A stretch of 64,000 nucleotides of DNA from Bacteroidales bacterium UBA4116 (GTDB lineage: Bacteria > Bacteroidota > Bacteroidia > Bacteroidales > Tannerellaceae), in the NCBI GenBank assembly GCA_002381645.1, contig DFXE01000010.1, forward strand, positions 615,623 to 679,622, given 5' to 3'. Each line of letters begins with the position of its first letter. The stretch's first letter is position 1. The notes under the pieces are model-generated. The model worked only from the letters and a program-made list of their open reading frames with translations. It had not been told where the DNA came from and did no database searches. Shown in pieces: positions 25,159 to 35,376 of the stretch. Both the position numbers and the translations under genes were made by a program.

Positions 25159-27288
25159 ATGAGGTATACCTTATACATAATAGCCTTATTGATAATAACA
25201 TCCGATGTGATACATGCTCAAAGGGGAGGCGGCCGGGGAGATCGCGGAGGTTTTTCCTTGTCTAATCTTACATCCTCGCAGCAGGAAATACCTGATAGTC
25301 TCCTGGTTGCCGACAGCGCAGCCTTATCAAAACGTGTAACTGCTTATCGTCTTACTCAATATCTGGGGGATCCATATATTGCTTCTATGGACACAAACCG
25401 TCTGAATTTTGGTAACAGTACACTAGTGGAAGCCAAATCGCTTGCCGTGGGCTATCTCGCAAACCTAGGCGCACCTGCACAAACCCGGATATTTTCGGAA
25501 CGCAAAGAAGCACGCGATTTTTCTTATGCAGACGCTTTTGATTATTATATTACGACACCAGAAAATGCGTACTATTATGATACTAAACTCCCTTATACTA
25601 ATATTATGTTTACCCAAAGTGGCGCTTCTACCAACAGGGAAGACCAACTGAAAGGGGTTCTTACTTGGAACTTCGGAAAAAAAGTAAATATGGGTGGTGA
25701 AATGGATTATATATATAGCCGTGGTCAGTACAATTCAAACGGAAACAGCCTTTTAAGTTACCGCCTGTTTGGTAGTTACCGGTCTGATAAATATGAGTTG
25801 AACGCATATCTTAGCAATTTCAATTTTGTAACATACGAGAACGGAGGTTTAGCCAATGACAGGTATTTAACAAATACAGATGAAGTGAGTGGCACTGGTT
25901 CCCGACAATCACTAACTCCCAAAAATTATCCGGTAAGGTTCCTAAACACACCCGCATGGAATCGCGTACGTGGTAAACAATATTACCTTACACACCGATA
26001 TAATTTAGGATTTACACGAGAATTACAAGAGGTGGATGAAGAGGGTAATCCCATTGAAGTTTTCGTGCCCGTATCCAGTATTATCCATACATTTGAATAT
26101 ATGGATAACCGAAGGCGTTTTATTTCAGAAATGCAAGGTATTGATACAGCATATATTAAAACACCTACCAATAATCGTCAATTACTAAATGTATTTGGTT
26201 TAGATGAAAGTTTAAATGATGTAGCCTCAGCCTGGAATCTTAAAAATACTTTTGCCTTATCATTACGTGAAGGGTTTCAGGATTGGGTGAAGTTCGGACT
26301 ATCTGCATTTATCCGGTTAGAAAAGCGGAAATTTAAACTACCTGCTGCCATTGATGGTCTAAAATACGATAAAATAGAAGGAAGTGGTTTATATCCGCAA
26401 CCTTCGACTCTTGATTTTCCCCTGAGTGAAACATATGATGAATTCTCTACTTATGTAGGTGCCGAATTATCGAAAAGGCAGGGAACGCTTTTGACATACA
26501 ACGTTAGAGGAGAATTAGGTCTGGTGGGTGAAGATTTAGGTGAATTCCGTGTAAATGGTGAATTACAAACCCGTTTCCCGCTATTTGGAAAAGAGGCTTC
26601 AATTAAAGCAAAAGGACACATACGGAATGTCGCACCCGCTTTTTTCCATCAATACCATCATTCCCGTTATTTCTGGTGGGATCCAGATAATAACTCTACG
26701 AGACTTAAAAATACACAGCAGATGTATGCAGGAGGCGAGATATACCTCGCCTCTACAGGTACTACCCTTTCTGCAGGGATCGAAAGTATTCAGAATTATA
26801 TTTATTTCGGAATAGACGGATACCCATATCAACATGGTAGTAACTTACAAGTTGTTTCGGCCCGCTTTAAGCAGGATATCCGTTACCGTGCTTTTGGGTG
26901 GGAGAATGAAGCTGCATACCAGTTGAGTAGTGATCAGGATATAATTCCGCTTCCCGATATAAGTGTTTATTCAAACCTGTATTTTCATTTTAAACTGGCA
27001 AAAGTATTGACGCTGCAGATAGGTGCAGACTTACATTATAATACGGAATATTATGCTCCATATTATGAACCTGCCACTCAACAATTTCAGTTACAAAAAG
27101 AAAAAAAAATTGGTAATTATCCATTACTCAACGGGTATGTCAACTTCCATTTAAAACAAGCCAGATTCTTTATTATGGGATACAATCTGGGATCTTTTTT
27201 TATAGAACCTAATTACTTTTCTCTATTACATTACCCTATTAATCCTTTTGTCCTTAAAATGGGAATTTCCGTAGTGTTTAATAATTAA
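25159..27288 (+). CDS. Putative porin (Bacteroidota outer-membrane beta-barrel family)
   Basis: 709 aa from ATG 25159. A longer frame starts at 25090, but the added 23 codons run through a terminator hairpin and promoter, whereas MRYTLYIIALLIITSDVIHAQ is a clean signal peptide. The mature N-terminus is Gly/Arg rich (RGGGRGDRGG). The rest is a long series of amphipathic strands with many Tyr/Asn residues (YDTKLPYTNIMF, YRLFGSYRSDKYELNAYLSNFNF, YNLGFTRELQE), ending in MGISVVFNN. This fits the putative-porin family of about 650-700 aa. Substrate unknown. The solute-binding protein gene follows after 6 nt. Confidence 0.8.
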   Translation: MRYTLYIIALLIITSDVIHAQRGGGRGDRGGFSLSNLTSSQQEIPDSLLVADSAALSKRVTAYRLTQYLGDPYIASMDTNRLNFGNSTLVEAKSLAVGYLANLGAPAQTRIFSERKEARDFSYADAFDYYITTPENAYYYDTKLPYTNIMFTQSGASTNREDQLKGVLTWNFGKKVNMGGEMDYIYSRGQYNSNGNSLLSYRLFGSYRSDKYELNAYLSNFNFVTYENGGLANDRYLTNTDEVSGTGSRQSLTPKNYPVRFLNTPAWNRVRGKQYYLTHRYNLGFTRELQEVDEEGNPIEVFVPVSSIIHTFEYMDNRRRFISEMQGIDTAYIKTPTNNRQLLNVFGLDESLNDVASAWNLKNTFALSLREGFQDWVKFGLSAFIRLEKRKFKLPAAIDGLKYDKIEGSGLYPQPSTLDFPLSETYDEFSTYVGAELSKRQGTLLTYNVRGELGLVGEDLGEFRVNGELQTRFPLFGKEASIKAKGHIRNVAPAFFHQYHHSRYFWWDPDNNSTRLKNTQQMYAGGEIYLASTGTTLSAGIESIQNYIYFGIDGYPYQHGSNLQVVSARFKQDIRYRAFGWENEAAYQLSSDQDIIPLPDISVYSNLYFHFKLAKVLTLQIGADLHYNTEYYAPYYEPATQQFQLQKEKKIGNYPLLNGYVNFHLKQARFFIMGYNLGSFFIEPNYFSLLHYPINPFVLKMGISVVFNN

Positions 27289-27294
27289 GCCCTT

Positions 27295-28128
27295 ATGAAA
27301 AGACGCAAATTGCTTGTTGTATATATTCTGTTTTTTTTTATAGTGATAACAGCCATGTACTTTCTCCATAATTTTATATCTAAAAAAGAAACCATATTAC
27401 CACGTGATTTTGTAGAAATAAAAGAGGAGGGAATTCTACGGATTATTACAGAATACAGTCCATCGGGTTATTCTTTTTCCGGTGATACAATTCAGGGTTT
27501 TCAATACGAATTAAGCAGGGCAATATCTAAAATATCAGGTCTTGAAATAGAAACACATCTTGAGATGAGTTTGAGTGAAAGCTTTATTGCACTTGATCAT
27601 AACATATGCGACATAATTGCCCGAAATATACCTGTTACAAGCGAAATGAGAGAAAGTTATCTCTTTACCGAGCCGGTTGTAATAAACAAACAGGTATTAA
27701 TCCAACGAACAAAGGATGCTAATAGCGGAATTAACCCTGTACGTAATCAATTAAATTTGGGGGGTAAAACGATCTACGTCCCTCAAAATTCACCGGCTAT
27801 TTTACGATTACAACATTTAGCTCATGAGATAGGAGATTCAATCTATATAATTGAAGATGATAAGTATTCTTCTGAACAACTGGCTATAATGGTAGCAAAG
27901 GGAGATATTGAGTATGCTGTTTCAGATCAACAAGATGCAATTGTATTTAAAAAAAACTGGCCTGAACTAGATATAGAAACAGATATCAGTTTTACTCAAT
28001 TACAGGCATGGGTTTTACGCAAAAATTCTCCGGTTTTATTGGACAGTCTTAATAATTGGCTTAGACAAATACGTGAAAATGGAATATACGATGAAATATA
28101 TAGACGCTATTATGCTAACTCATACTGA
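27295..28128 (+). CDS. Membrane-anchored solute-binding protein (family 3 / MltF N-domain-like)
   Basis: 277 aa. A basic start followed by one hydrophobic segment (about 7-25) anchors it facing the periplasm. The rest (about 40-275) is a bacterial extracellular solute-binding family 3 fold: GILRIITEYSPSGYSFSGDTIQGFQYELSRAIS at the start, CDIIARNIPVTSEMRESYLFTEPVV, and AVSDQQDAIVFKKNWPEL. Such domains bind amino acids, or in MltF regulate a lytic transglycosylase; the C-terminal transglycosylase domain is absent and no ABC transporter genes are adjacent. Probably co-transcribed with the porin. A sensing or murein-linked role is speculative. Confidence 0.75.
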   Translation: MKRRKLLVVYILFFFIVITAMYFLHNFISKKETILPRDFVEIKEEGILRIITEYSPSGYSFSGDTIQGFQYELSRAISKISGLEIETHLEMSLSESFIALDHNICDIIARNIPVTSEMRESYLFTEPVVINKQVLIQRTKDANSGINPVRNQLNLGGKTIYVPQNSPAILRLQHLAHEIGDSIYIIEDDKYSSEQLAIMVAKGDIEYAVSDQQDAIVFKKNWPELDIETDISFTQLQAWVLRKNSPVLLDSLNNWLRQIRENGIYDEIYRRYYANSY

Positions 28129-28175
28129 AAATCCATTATTATTAGCTAAATTTACACGCACTTTAATATTGTAGA

Positions 28176-29450
28176 ATGAGATTTGATGAATTAAATCTGG
28201 AAGATGCCGTTCTGGACGGTCTTGATTCGATGAACTTCCAGGAAACAACACCTATTCAGGAACTGACTATCCCGGTTATTTTAGAAGGAAAGGATATTAT
28301 AGCTTGTGCGCAAACCGGAACTGGAAAAACTGCAGCATATGTTTTGCCGCTTATTAATGAACTTAGTAAAGGATCACATCCGGAAAATGCTGTAAATGCA
28401 ATTATTATGGCTCCTACACGCGAATTGGCTCAACAGATCGATCAGCAAATAGAAGGTTTTTCATATTTCATTCCCGTTTCTGCTGTAGCAATTTATGGAG
28501 GAACTGACGGGATTGCATGGGAACAACAAAAAAAAGGCTTAGAAAGCGGTGCGGATATAGTAATTGCTACACCAGGCCGACTACTTTCTCATATTAAATT
28601 AGGAACCGTAGATCTGTCGCAGGTATCTTATTTTGTATTGGATGAAGCCGATCGTATGCTCGACATGGGATTTTATGAAGATATCATGCAGGTATATAAA
28701 CTGCTTCCGCCAACTTGCCAGGTAATTATGTTTTCTGCTACCATGCCGCCTAAAATACGCACACTTGCTAAAACGATTCTTAAACATCCTGAGGAAGTTA
28801 AAGTTGCCATCTCACGCCCTCCGGATACGATTATGCAAACGGCATATATATGTTATGACACTCAGAAAATACATATTCTCGAAGATTTATTCTCCCAAAA
28901 CAGACCGCAACGCGTTATTATTTTTTCTTCTTCAAAATTGAAAGTAAAGGAATTAGCTTCTTCCCTTAAACGAATGAAGTTCAATGTGGCAGCTATGCAT
29001 TCTGATCTTGAGCAATCCCAGCGGGAAGAGGTGATGAAAGACTTCAAAAACGGTCATATTGATATTTTAGTAGCAACAGATGTTGTAGCCAGAGGGATTG
29101 ATATTAATGACATTAAATTAGTTATTAACTTCGATATTCCACACGATCCGGAAGATTACGTTCATCGGATAGGTCGAACAGCAAGAGGTACTCAGGGAGA
29201 AGGATTAGCCATTACATTTGTATCCATTGATGAACAGGCACAATTTGAAAGAATTGAAAAATTTCTCGACAAGACTATTTATAAAATACCTATTGATCCT
29301 AAATTTGGGGAAGCACCGTTATATGAACCAGGAAAATACGCGAAGAACAGAAAAGGAAAAGGGCGAATACGATCTGGTGGAAAAACATCCGCTAAGAATA
29401 ACAGGATTCAAAAAAATAAGCATACGAAAAACCGCTCTTCTAAAAATTAG
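28176..29450 (+). CDS. DEAD-box ATP-dependent RNA helicase
   Basis: 424 aa. All core motifs are present: Q-motif FQETTPIQ (21-28), Walker A AQTGTGKT (45-52), PTRELA (80-85), DEAD (156-159), SAT (187-189), and in the second domain VATDVVARGID and HRIGRTAR. The C-terminal tail (about 385-424) is very basic (KNRKGKGRIRSGGKTSAKNNRIQ and on), giving nonspecific RNA binding. It is like RhlE/DeaD of Bacteroidota. Likely works in ribosome assembly or mRNA turnover. Confidence 0.95.
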   Translation: MRFDELNLEDAVLDGLDSMNFQETTPIQELTIPVILEGKDIIACAQTGTGKTAAYVLPLINELSKGSHPENAVNAIIMAPTRELAQQIDQQIEGFSYFIPVSAVAIYGGTDGIAWEQQKKGLESGADIVIATPGRLLSHIKLGTVDLSQVSYFVLDEADRMLDMGFYEDIMQVYKLLPPTCQVIMFSATMPPKIRTLAKTILKHPEEVKVAISRPPDTIMQTAYICYDTQKIHILEDLFSQNRPQRVIIFSSSKLKVKELASSLKRMKFNVAAMHSDLEQSQREEVMKDFKNGHIDILVATDVVARGIDINDIKLVINFDIPHDPEDYVHRIGRTARGTQGEGLAITFVSIDEQAQFERIEKFLDKTIYKIPIDPKFGEAPLYEPGKYAKNRKGKGRIRSGGKTSAKNNRIQKNKHTKNRSSKN

Positions 29451-29491
29451 CTAACCGAGTTATAAAACATTCATTAACGTCACCTGTTTAT

Positions 29492-31591
29492 ATGAAAAGA
29501 ATTTTCTTTAAAATTATATTGTTCTTAATCATAACAACTATGGTCCATTCAAAAAGTAATCCGTTATTATCACCATATCATACACCTTTCGCAACGCCAC
29601 CTTTTGATAAAATCAAAACGGAACATTATGAACCCGCTTTTGAAGAAGCTATTAAACAGCTTAACGAAGAAATTATAGCTATAGCCGATAATCCTGAACC
29701 TCCTACATTTAATAATACAATAGTCGCACTCGAGCGAAGCGGTATACTGCTTTATAGGGTGAGTTCTGCTTTTTTTAATGTACTAAATGCAGAGGGGAAT
29801 GATGAAATGATGGAAATCTCTCAGCGGATTTCTCCTAAATTGTCTGAAAGCTCAAATAATATTTATCTTAACGAAAAGTTGTTCCATCGTGTCAAAACAA
29901 TATATAAAGAAAAGGAAAAACTTAATCTATCTACTGAAGACAACCGTTTATTAGATGAAACATATGATTCGTTTCTGGTTCAAGGAGCAAATTTAGATAA
30001 AAAACAGAAAGAAATTTACCGTAAACTAAGTAGCGATTTAAGTTTACTTAACCTGCAGTTTGAACAAAATGCGTTAAAAGACAAAAACCGGTTCGAACTA
30101 TTAATTACCAATGAAGAACAATTATCAGGTATACCCGAAAGTATACGTGATGCCGCCCAAAAACTTGCAAAAGATAAAGGAAAAGAAGGCTGGCTTTTTG
30201 ATTTGTCTGCTCCAAGTTATACTGCTTTTTTGCGTTATTCCGATTTTACGGATATGCGTGAAAAGATGTATCGCGAATATATGAGTGTAGGTAATAAAGA
30301 CGATGAATATGATAACAAAGATACAATAAAAAAAATAGTTAACAATCGTCTTCACATAGCTCGTTTACTTGGATATAAAGATTATGCAGAATATATTTTA
30401 AAGCATACGATGGCAAAAAGCCCGCAAAATGTTTATAAACTATTGAACCAATTACTGGAGGCATATAAGCCTGTAGCTATTAATGAGTACAATGCCGTGG
30501 AGGGTTTTGCTTTAGAAACTGAAAAAAAAGAGTTAAAGATTATGCCCTGGGATTGGAGTTATTATTCTGAAAAACTCAAAGATATACGCTTTAATGTCAA
30601 TGATGAGATGACAAGACCATATTTTGAGTTGGAGAATGTAAAAAAAGGAGTATTTGAACTGGCTACACAATTGTATGGTATCACTTTCAAGCAGAATAAA
30701 GAAATCCCAGTATATCATCCTGAGGTTGATGCATATGAAATATATGATGAGAAAGGAGACTTCATGGCTATTCTATATACCGACTTCCATCCGCGGGAAG
30801 GCAAACAATCTGGTGCATGGATGAACTCCATAAAACCTCAGTTCAAAGGCATTGAAGGCGACGATGGGCGTCCGCAGGTTGTTATCGTAATGAATTTTAC
30901 ACGCCCGACGGATACCAAGCCCTCCCTACTCTCTTTTGATGAAGTAAATACGTTATTACATGAATTCGGTCATGCATTACACGGCATTCTTGCGGATGGA
31001 ACATATTCACTTTTAACCGGTACAAGCGTGTACCGTGATTTCGTAGAACTCCCTTCTCAAATAATGGAAAATTGGTTGATTGAGAAAGAATTTTTAGATC
31101 AAATCGCAGTTCATTATGAAACCGGTGCAAAAATTCCGGAATCATTGATTCAAAATCTTGTTGACGCTGCCAATTTCAATACGGGATACCAATGCTGCCG
31201 GCAAATAAGTTTTGGACTGCTCGATATGGCATGGCATACCATTACTACTCCATTTGAAGGTGATGTGGTTGAATTTGAACGCAACGCATGGTCACCAGCA
31301 ATTATTCTGCCTGAAGTTTCAGGTACGTTGATGAGCAGTAATTTCGGACATATATTTTCAGGTGGATATGCTGCAGGTTACTACGGGTACAAATGGGCAG
31401 AAGTATTAGATGCCGATGCATTCTCTGTATTCAAAGAGAAAGGAATTTTCAATAAAGATGTAGCGAAATCTTTTCGTGATCATATTCTTTCAAAAGGAGG
31501 TACTGAAGATCCAGAAGTTTTGTATAAACGTTTTCGGGGACAAGAACCTACTATTGACGCTTTATTAATAAGAAATGGTATTAAAAAATAA
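29492..31591 (+). CDS. M3-family metallopeptidase (peptidyl-dipeptidase Dcp / oligopeptidase A type)
   Basis: 699 aa. The zinc motif HEFGHALHG starts at His490 (ligands His490, His494; catalytic Glu491), with a downstream Glu ligand in the FVELPSQIMENW segment. An N-terminal signal-like segment (MKRIFFKIILFLIITTMVHS) suggests a periplasmic enzyme, as in many Bacteroidota Dcp homologues. The start of the mature protein, NPLLSPYHTPFATPPFDKIKTEHYEPAFEEAI (NPLL, PFATPPF, HY.PAF), is the usual N-terminal signature. Cleaves short peptides, often as dipeptides from the C-terminus. Length normal. Confidence 0.93.
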   Translation: MKRIFFKIILFLIITTMVHSKSNPLLSPYHTPFATPPFDKIKTEHYEPAFEEAIKQLNEEIIAIADNPEPPTFNNTIVALERSGILLYRVSSAFFNVLNAEGNDEMMEISQRISPKLSESSNNIYLNEKLFHRVKTIYKEKEKLNLSTEDNRLLDETYDSFLVQGANLDKKQKEIYRKLSSDLSLLNLQFEQNALKDKNRFELLITNEEQLSGIPESIRDAAQKLAKDKGKEGWLFDLSAPSYTAFLRYSDFTDMREKMYREYMSVGNKDDEYDNKDTIKKIVNNRLHIARLLGYKDYAEYILKHTMAKSPQNVYKLLNQLLEAYKPVAINEYNAVEGFALETEKKELKIMPWDWSYYSEKLKDIRFNVNDEMTRPYFELENVKKGVFELATQLYGITFKQNKEIPVYHPEVDAYEIYDEKGDFMAILYTDFHPREGKQSGAWMNSIKPQFKGIEGDDGRPQVVIVMNFTRPTDTKPSLLSFDEVNTLLHEFGHALHGILADGTYSLLTGTSVYRDFVELPSQIMENWLIEKEFLDQIAVHYETGAKIPESLIQNLVDAANFNTGYQCCRQISFGLLDMAWHTITTPFEGDVVEFERNAWSPAIILPEVSGTLMSSNFGHIFSGGYAAGYYGYKWAEVLDADAFSVFKEKGIFNKDVAKSFRDHILSKGGTEDPEVLYKRFRGQEPTIDALLIRNGIKK

Positions 31592-31659
31592 GTAAAACCA
31601 GTGTAATTAAATCAATTATACTTATTTTTGTTCGCTGATTTACAAAGGGAATTTGGAAA

Positions 31660-32097
31660 ATGTGCGAAAAAACAGACAAGCAATATGAACTCGATAAACG
31701 TTATTTAAGAATGGCACTTATCTGGGCTGAAAATTCGTATTGTAAACGGCGCCGGGTCGGAGCTTTAATTGTAAAAGACAAAATGATCATTTCAGACGGT
31801 TTCAACGGTACCCCCTCCAGCTTTGAAAATATTTGTGAAGATGAAAATAACGTTACCAAACCGTATGTCCTACATGCTGAAGCTAATGCGATTACTAAAG
31901 TAGCTGCATCATCTAACAGTAGTAAAGATGCAACTATCTATGTAACTTCAGCACCCTGCATAGAATGTGCAAAGTTAATTATACAATCAGGAATAAGAAG
32001 AGTGGTTTATTCTGAGAAATACCGTGTAGAAGATGGCTGTAATTTATTAATGCGTGCCGGTATAAAGGTAGATTATATTGAATTAAATGAAAAATGA
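31660..32097 (+). CDS. Deoxycytidylate (dCMP) deaminase family protein
   Basis: 145 aa. Zinc site HAEANAI (His72, catalytic Glu74) and PCIEC (Cys100, Cys103). The N-terminal YLRMALIWAENSYCKRRRVGALIVKD (AL.WAE.S.C.RR.VGA) matches dCMP deaminases, which make dUMP for thymidylate synthesis. ComEB-type proteins are the alternative name. It lies 11 nt before the S41 protease and is co-transcribed with it; a TATTTTTG element (31623-31630) may serve both. Confidence 0.9.
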   Translation: MCEKTDKQYELDKRYLRMALIWAENSYCKRRRVGALIVKDKMIISDGFNGTPSSFENICEDENNVTKPYVLHAEANAITKVAASSNSSKDATIYVTSAPCIECAKLIIQSGIRRVVYSEKYRVEDGCNLLMRAGIKVDYIELNEK

Positions 32098-32108
32098 ACT
32101 TTTAACGA

Positions 32109-33836
32109 ATGAGTAATAATAAAAAGCTAACGATATGGCTTCCGGTAATTATAGCAATCAGTATTGCACTGGGTATTTTTATCGGCAACTTTTATCTCTC
32201 AACAAGTACCCAGAGTAAAGGAAGGCGTACTTCTTATACAGGAGGTAACAAGATAAATTATATATTGGATATTATTAATGAGCAATATGTTGATACTGTC
32301 AATATGCCGCAATTGGTGGAAGGTGCAATACCCAAAATATTCAATGAACTTGACCCTCATTCTGTCTACATTTCTGCTGAAGATGCTGAAAGTGTAAACG
32401 AAGAACTGGAAGGTTCTTTTAGCGGTATTGGCGTTTCATTTAATATGCAGACGGATACTATACTTATTATTAGTGTTATTCCGGGAGGTCCCTCAGAAAA
32501 AGCAGGCTTATTACCTTTCGACCGTATTATTACCATAAATGATTCATTATTTGCTGGTAAAAAAATCGATCAAAATCAGGTTATGAAAAATCTTCGTGGG
32601 CTGAAAAACAGCACCGTCAAACTGGGTGTAAAAAGAAGAGAGGTTCCCGGTTTGATCTACTTTGATGTTACAAGGGGTGACGTTCCTGTTCATTCGGTCG
32701 ATGTATCCTACGAAGTAAGCGAAAATATAGGATTTATAAAAATATCAAAATTTGCAAGGACAACCTATAATGAATTTATTACGGCTATAGCTAAATTGAA
32801 GCAACAAGGGTGCAACTCTTTTATTATCGATCTTCGGGGAAATTCGGGAGGTATGATGGAAGCTGCAATCAATATGGTTAATGAATTTATGCCGGAAGGC
32901 AGATTGATCGTATATACAGAAGGTAAAGCTTATCCCCGAAGTGATGTATACGCAAATGGTACAGGAACATGTAAAGACAATCCGCTTGTTGTATTAACTG
33001 ATGAAGGTTCGGCTTCGGCCAGTGAAATTTTTGCCGGTGCGATCCAGGATAACGACCGCGGTACTATTATCGGACGGCGCACATATGGAAAAGGATTGGT
33101 ACAATCACAGATTTCACTGACAGACGGTTCACAATTACGTCTCACAATTGCCCGCTATTATACACCGTCGGGACGTTCCATACAAAAAGAGTATGAATTA
33201 GGTAAAACTGAAGATTATGATATGGATATATATAACCGTTATCTTCATGGAGAATTTTATTCGGCTGATAGTATTAAAATGGACAACCTGCCCGAGTATA
33301 CAACCTCTATTGGAAGAAAAGTTTACGGGGGAGGAGGTATTATGCCTGATATTTTCATACCGAGTGATACCAGTGGAATTACGTCATACTTTAATAGTGT
33401 TGCCAGAAACTCAAATGTATTGTATTTATATGCATTGGAATATTCTGATCGTAATTTTGAAAAATTATCGTTATTCAATAACTATAAAGAGTTATACCAT
33501 TATTTAAGCCATCAACCCATACTTTCGGACTTTACAAATTATGCAGTAACAAAAGGGATAAAAAAACGTCCGGCATTAATTGAGATTTCCGCAAGCCTTA
33601 TCGAAACTCATTTAATTGCTTATATTGCCAGAAACTTTTTTGATGAAGATGGTTTTTATCCTATTTTTTATGAGGATGATCCAACGATAAAAAAAGGTAT
33701 TGAAGTAATAAAGGAGGGTAAATCCGTCCCTATATTAGATCATTCAGTACAGTATGGTATTTCTAAAAAACAATCTGGTACTATGTCTAAATTAGGACTT
33801 CTAAAGGAAAGAATTAAAGAAAACTTTAATGCGTAA
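32109..33836 (+). CDS. S41-family C-terminal processing peptidase
   Basis: 575 aa. One N-terminal hydrophobic segment (about 8-28) anchors it in the inner membrane facing the periplasm. A PDZ domain (about 85-170, GSFSGIGVSFNM to LGVKRREVPG) precedes the S41 core; the Ser-Lys dyad is Ser303 in GSASASEIFAGAI and Lys328 in TYGKGLVQSQ, 25 residues apart as in CtpA/Tsp. A C-terminal extension of about 170 residues is helical. Degrades or trims envelope proteins. Confidence 0.93.
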   Translation: MSNNKKLTIWLPVIIAISIALGIFIGNFYLSTSTQSKGRRTSYTGGNKINYILDIINEQYVDTVNMPQLVEGAIPKIFNELDPHSVYISAEDAESVNEELEGSFSGIGVSFNMQTDTILIISVIPGGPSEKAGLLPFDRIITINDSLFAGKKIDQNQVMKNLRGLKNSTVKLGVKRREVPGLIYFDVTRGDVPVHSVDVSYEVSENIGFIKISKFARTTYNEFITAIAKLKQQGCNSFIIDLRGNSGGMMEAAINMVNEFMPEGRLIVYTEGKAYPRSDVYANGTGTCKDNPLVVLTDEGSASASEIFAGAIQDNDRGTIIGRRTYGKGLVQSQISLTDGSQLRLTIARYYTPSGRSIQKEYELGKTEDYDMDIYNRYLHGEFYSADSIKMDNLPEYTTSIGRKVYGGGGIMPDIFIPSDTSGITSYFNSVARNSNVLYLYALEYSDRNFEKLSLFNNYKELYHYLSHQPILSDFTNYAVTKGIKKRPALIEISASLIETHLIAYIARNFFDEDGFYPIFYEDDPTIKKGIEVIKEGKSVPILDHSVQYGISKKQSGTMSKLGLLKERIKENFNA

Positions 33837-33851
33837 ATTCCGGATTATAAC

Positions 33852-34145
33852 TCAACGGATAATAATATCTATTATTACTACAGAACCTGCATAATCATTC
33901 AGGCTTTTAACTAATCTATCACGACTGTTAACCAATTCATTACGTAAAACAGATGAAGTGAGTGAAACATATAATATTTTGTTTTTTATGTAAATATTTC
34001 GGGTATATTGATGTATCATAGGTCCCAATAATTCACTCCATCCTCTTTTTATACGAATTTCAAGTATACGTTCATACAATTCGGCGTTATTCTTAAAAAA
34101 ATCACCAAGCACTTCTCCTATTACCTGAGCATTTCTTCGCCTCAT
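33852..34145 (-). CDS. DUF721 protein (DciA-like)
   Basis: 97 aa, basic, with the DUF721 pattern: VLGDFFKNNAELYERILEIRIKRGWSELLGPMIHQYTRNIYIKNKILYVSLTSSVLRNEL (key W, G..I..Y, L.V...SS..R.EL). DciA is the ancestral loader of the replicative helicase in many bacteria. It starts 5 nt after recF ends, a pairing seen widely and consistent with a replication role. C-terminal helical extension of typical DciA is short here. Confidence 0.85.
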   Translation of the reverse strand: MRRRNAQVIGEVLGDFFKNNAELYERILEIRIKRGWSELLGPMIHQYTRNIYIKNKILYVSLTSSVLRNELVNSRDRLVKSLNDYAGSVVIIDIIIR

Positions 34146-34150
34146 ATTTT

Positions 34151-35242
34151 TTACATTGATTGTATCTGGCCCTGCTCAACACGGAACAAGGCATAATCGT
34201 GATCCATTGTAGCTAATATCTCGTCAAGATACTTCCTGTTGGTATCCGTAATAAAAATTTGACCGAAATTATTCCCACTTACTAACTGTATAATTTGTTC
34301 AACCCGGTTGGCGTCCAACTTATCAAAAATATCATCCATTAAAAGAATTGGAGTAGTGTTACCCCTTTTCCGTAGAAATGCAAATTGCGCTAATTTTAAA
34401 GCAATAAGATAAGTCTTATTCTGACCTTGGGAACCAACACGGCGTACTAATGAATTATTTAACCTCATTTCAAGTTCATCCTTATGAATACCTGTAGAAG
34501 TATATCCTAATATATAATCCCTCTGCCTGTTCTGTCCAAGCAGCTCCTGCAGACGCGTCACTTCCAACTGAGAAATATATTCCATGCTAACGTATTCTGA
34601 AGATTGGGAAATAATCTGATAATACTCATTAAATATAGGAATAAACTCTTCTAATAAAAGTATTCTTTTTTCATTTATCACTTTACCGTATGTATCTAAT
34701 TGGATTTCCAGGACTTCATACAATGCTGTATCTCTCGACTGGTTTTTCAATAAGGCATTACGTTGAAATAACGCTTTATTATACTGAATTAATGCATTCA
34801 GGTATTGTTTATCCTGTTGAGAAATGATTAAATCAAGAAAACGACGGCGTTCGTCGCTTCCTCCACGAATCAGTTCGGAGTCGGCAGGCGATACCATAAC
34901 AACAGGAAGCAGACCAATATGTCCGGATAGTTTATTGTATTCTTTTTTGTTCCGCTTAAATTGTTTACGTTGCTTTTTCCTGATAGCGCAAAATATCTCC
35001 TCTACACTTCCTTCATAATCATAATTTCCCTGTAATACACATAATTCTTCACCAGCATGAATGATTTGGCCATCAGGAGTATTAATATGGCTTTTAGTGA
35101 AAGATAAATAGTAAACCGCATCTAAAAGATTGGTTTTCCCCATACCGTTATTACCAAAAAAACAATTCATTTTAGGAGAAAAAGAAATTTCTGCCTGAGC
35201 AATATTTTTATAGTTGAGAATTGAAAGCTTATTAAGTATCAT
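34151..35242 (-). CDS. recF: DNA replication and repair protein RecF
   Basis: 363 aa, standard length. Walker A GNNGMGKT (30-37), ABC-like signature GSQGQNKTYLIALKLAQF (about 273-290) and Walker B PILLMDDIFDKLD (about 300-312) are all intact. The SMC-like ATPase loads RecA at single-strand gaps with RecO and RecR. It is far from dnaA/dnaN in this window, paired instead with DUF721, and divergent from the TPR protein gene. Confidence 0.95.
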   Translation of the reverse strand: MILNKLSILNYKNIAQAEISFSPKMNCFFGNNGMGKTNLLDAVYYLSFTKSHINTPDGQIIHAGEELCVLQGNYDYEGSVEEIFCAIRKKQRKQFKRNKKEYNKLSGHIGLLPVVMVSPADSELIRGGSDERRRFLDLIISQQDKQYLNALIQYNKALFQRNALLKNQSRDTALYEVLEIQLDTYGKVINEKRILLLEEFIPIFNEYYQIISQSSEYVSMEYISQLEVTRLQELLGQNRQRDYILGYTSTGIHKDELEMRLNNSLVRRVGSQGQNKTYLIALKLAQFAFLRKRGNTTPILLMDDIFDKLDANRVEQIIQLVSGNNFGQIFITDTNRKYLDEILATMDHDYALFRVEQGQIQSM

Positions 35243-35310
35243 AGTACCTTATTAATTGTACAAATGTAAAAAATATAGTCTGATGTATAGATTATATCAG
35301 TAAAAAAAAC

Positions 35311-35318
35311 TACTTTTG
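35311..35318 (+). promoter_or_regulatory. -7 promoter element of the TPR protein gene
   Basis: TACTTTTG (TAnnTTTG), 58 bp upstream of the ATG at 35377. It also rules out the longer frame that begins at 35323, just past the box. No -33 TTTG is visible. Confidence 0.55.
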
Positions 35319-35376
35319 CGCTTTGAATTGCCGAAGGCATATATCAAACGTAATTATTAAATGTATAAATACACAT

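Noticed and set aside
29218..29454. 78-aa frame within the helicase gene
   Set aside because: Alternative frame of the helicase C-terminal region, whose frame has HRIGRTAR and the basic tail.
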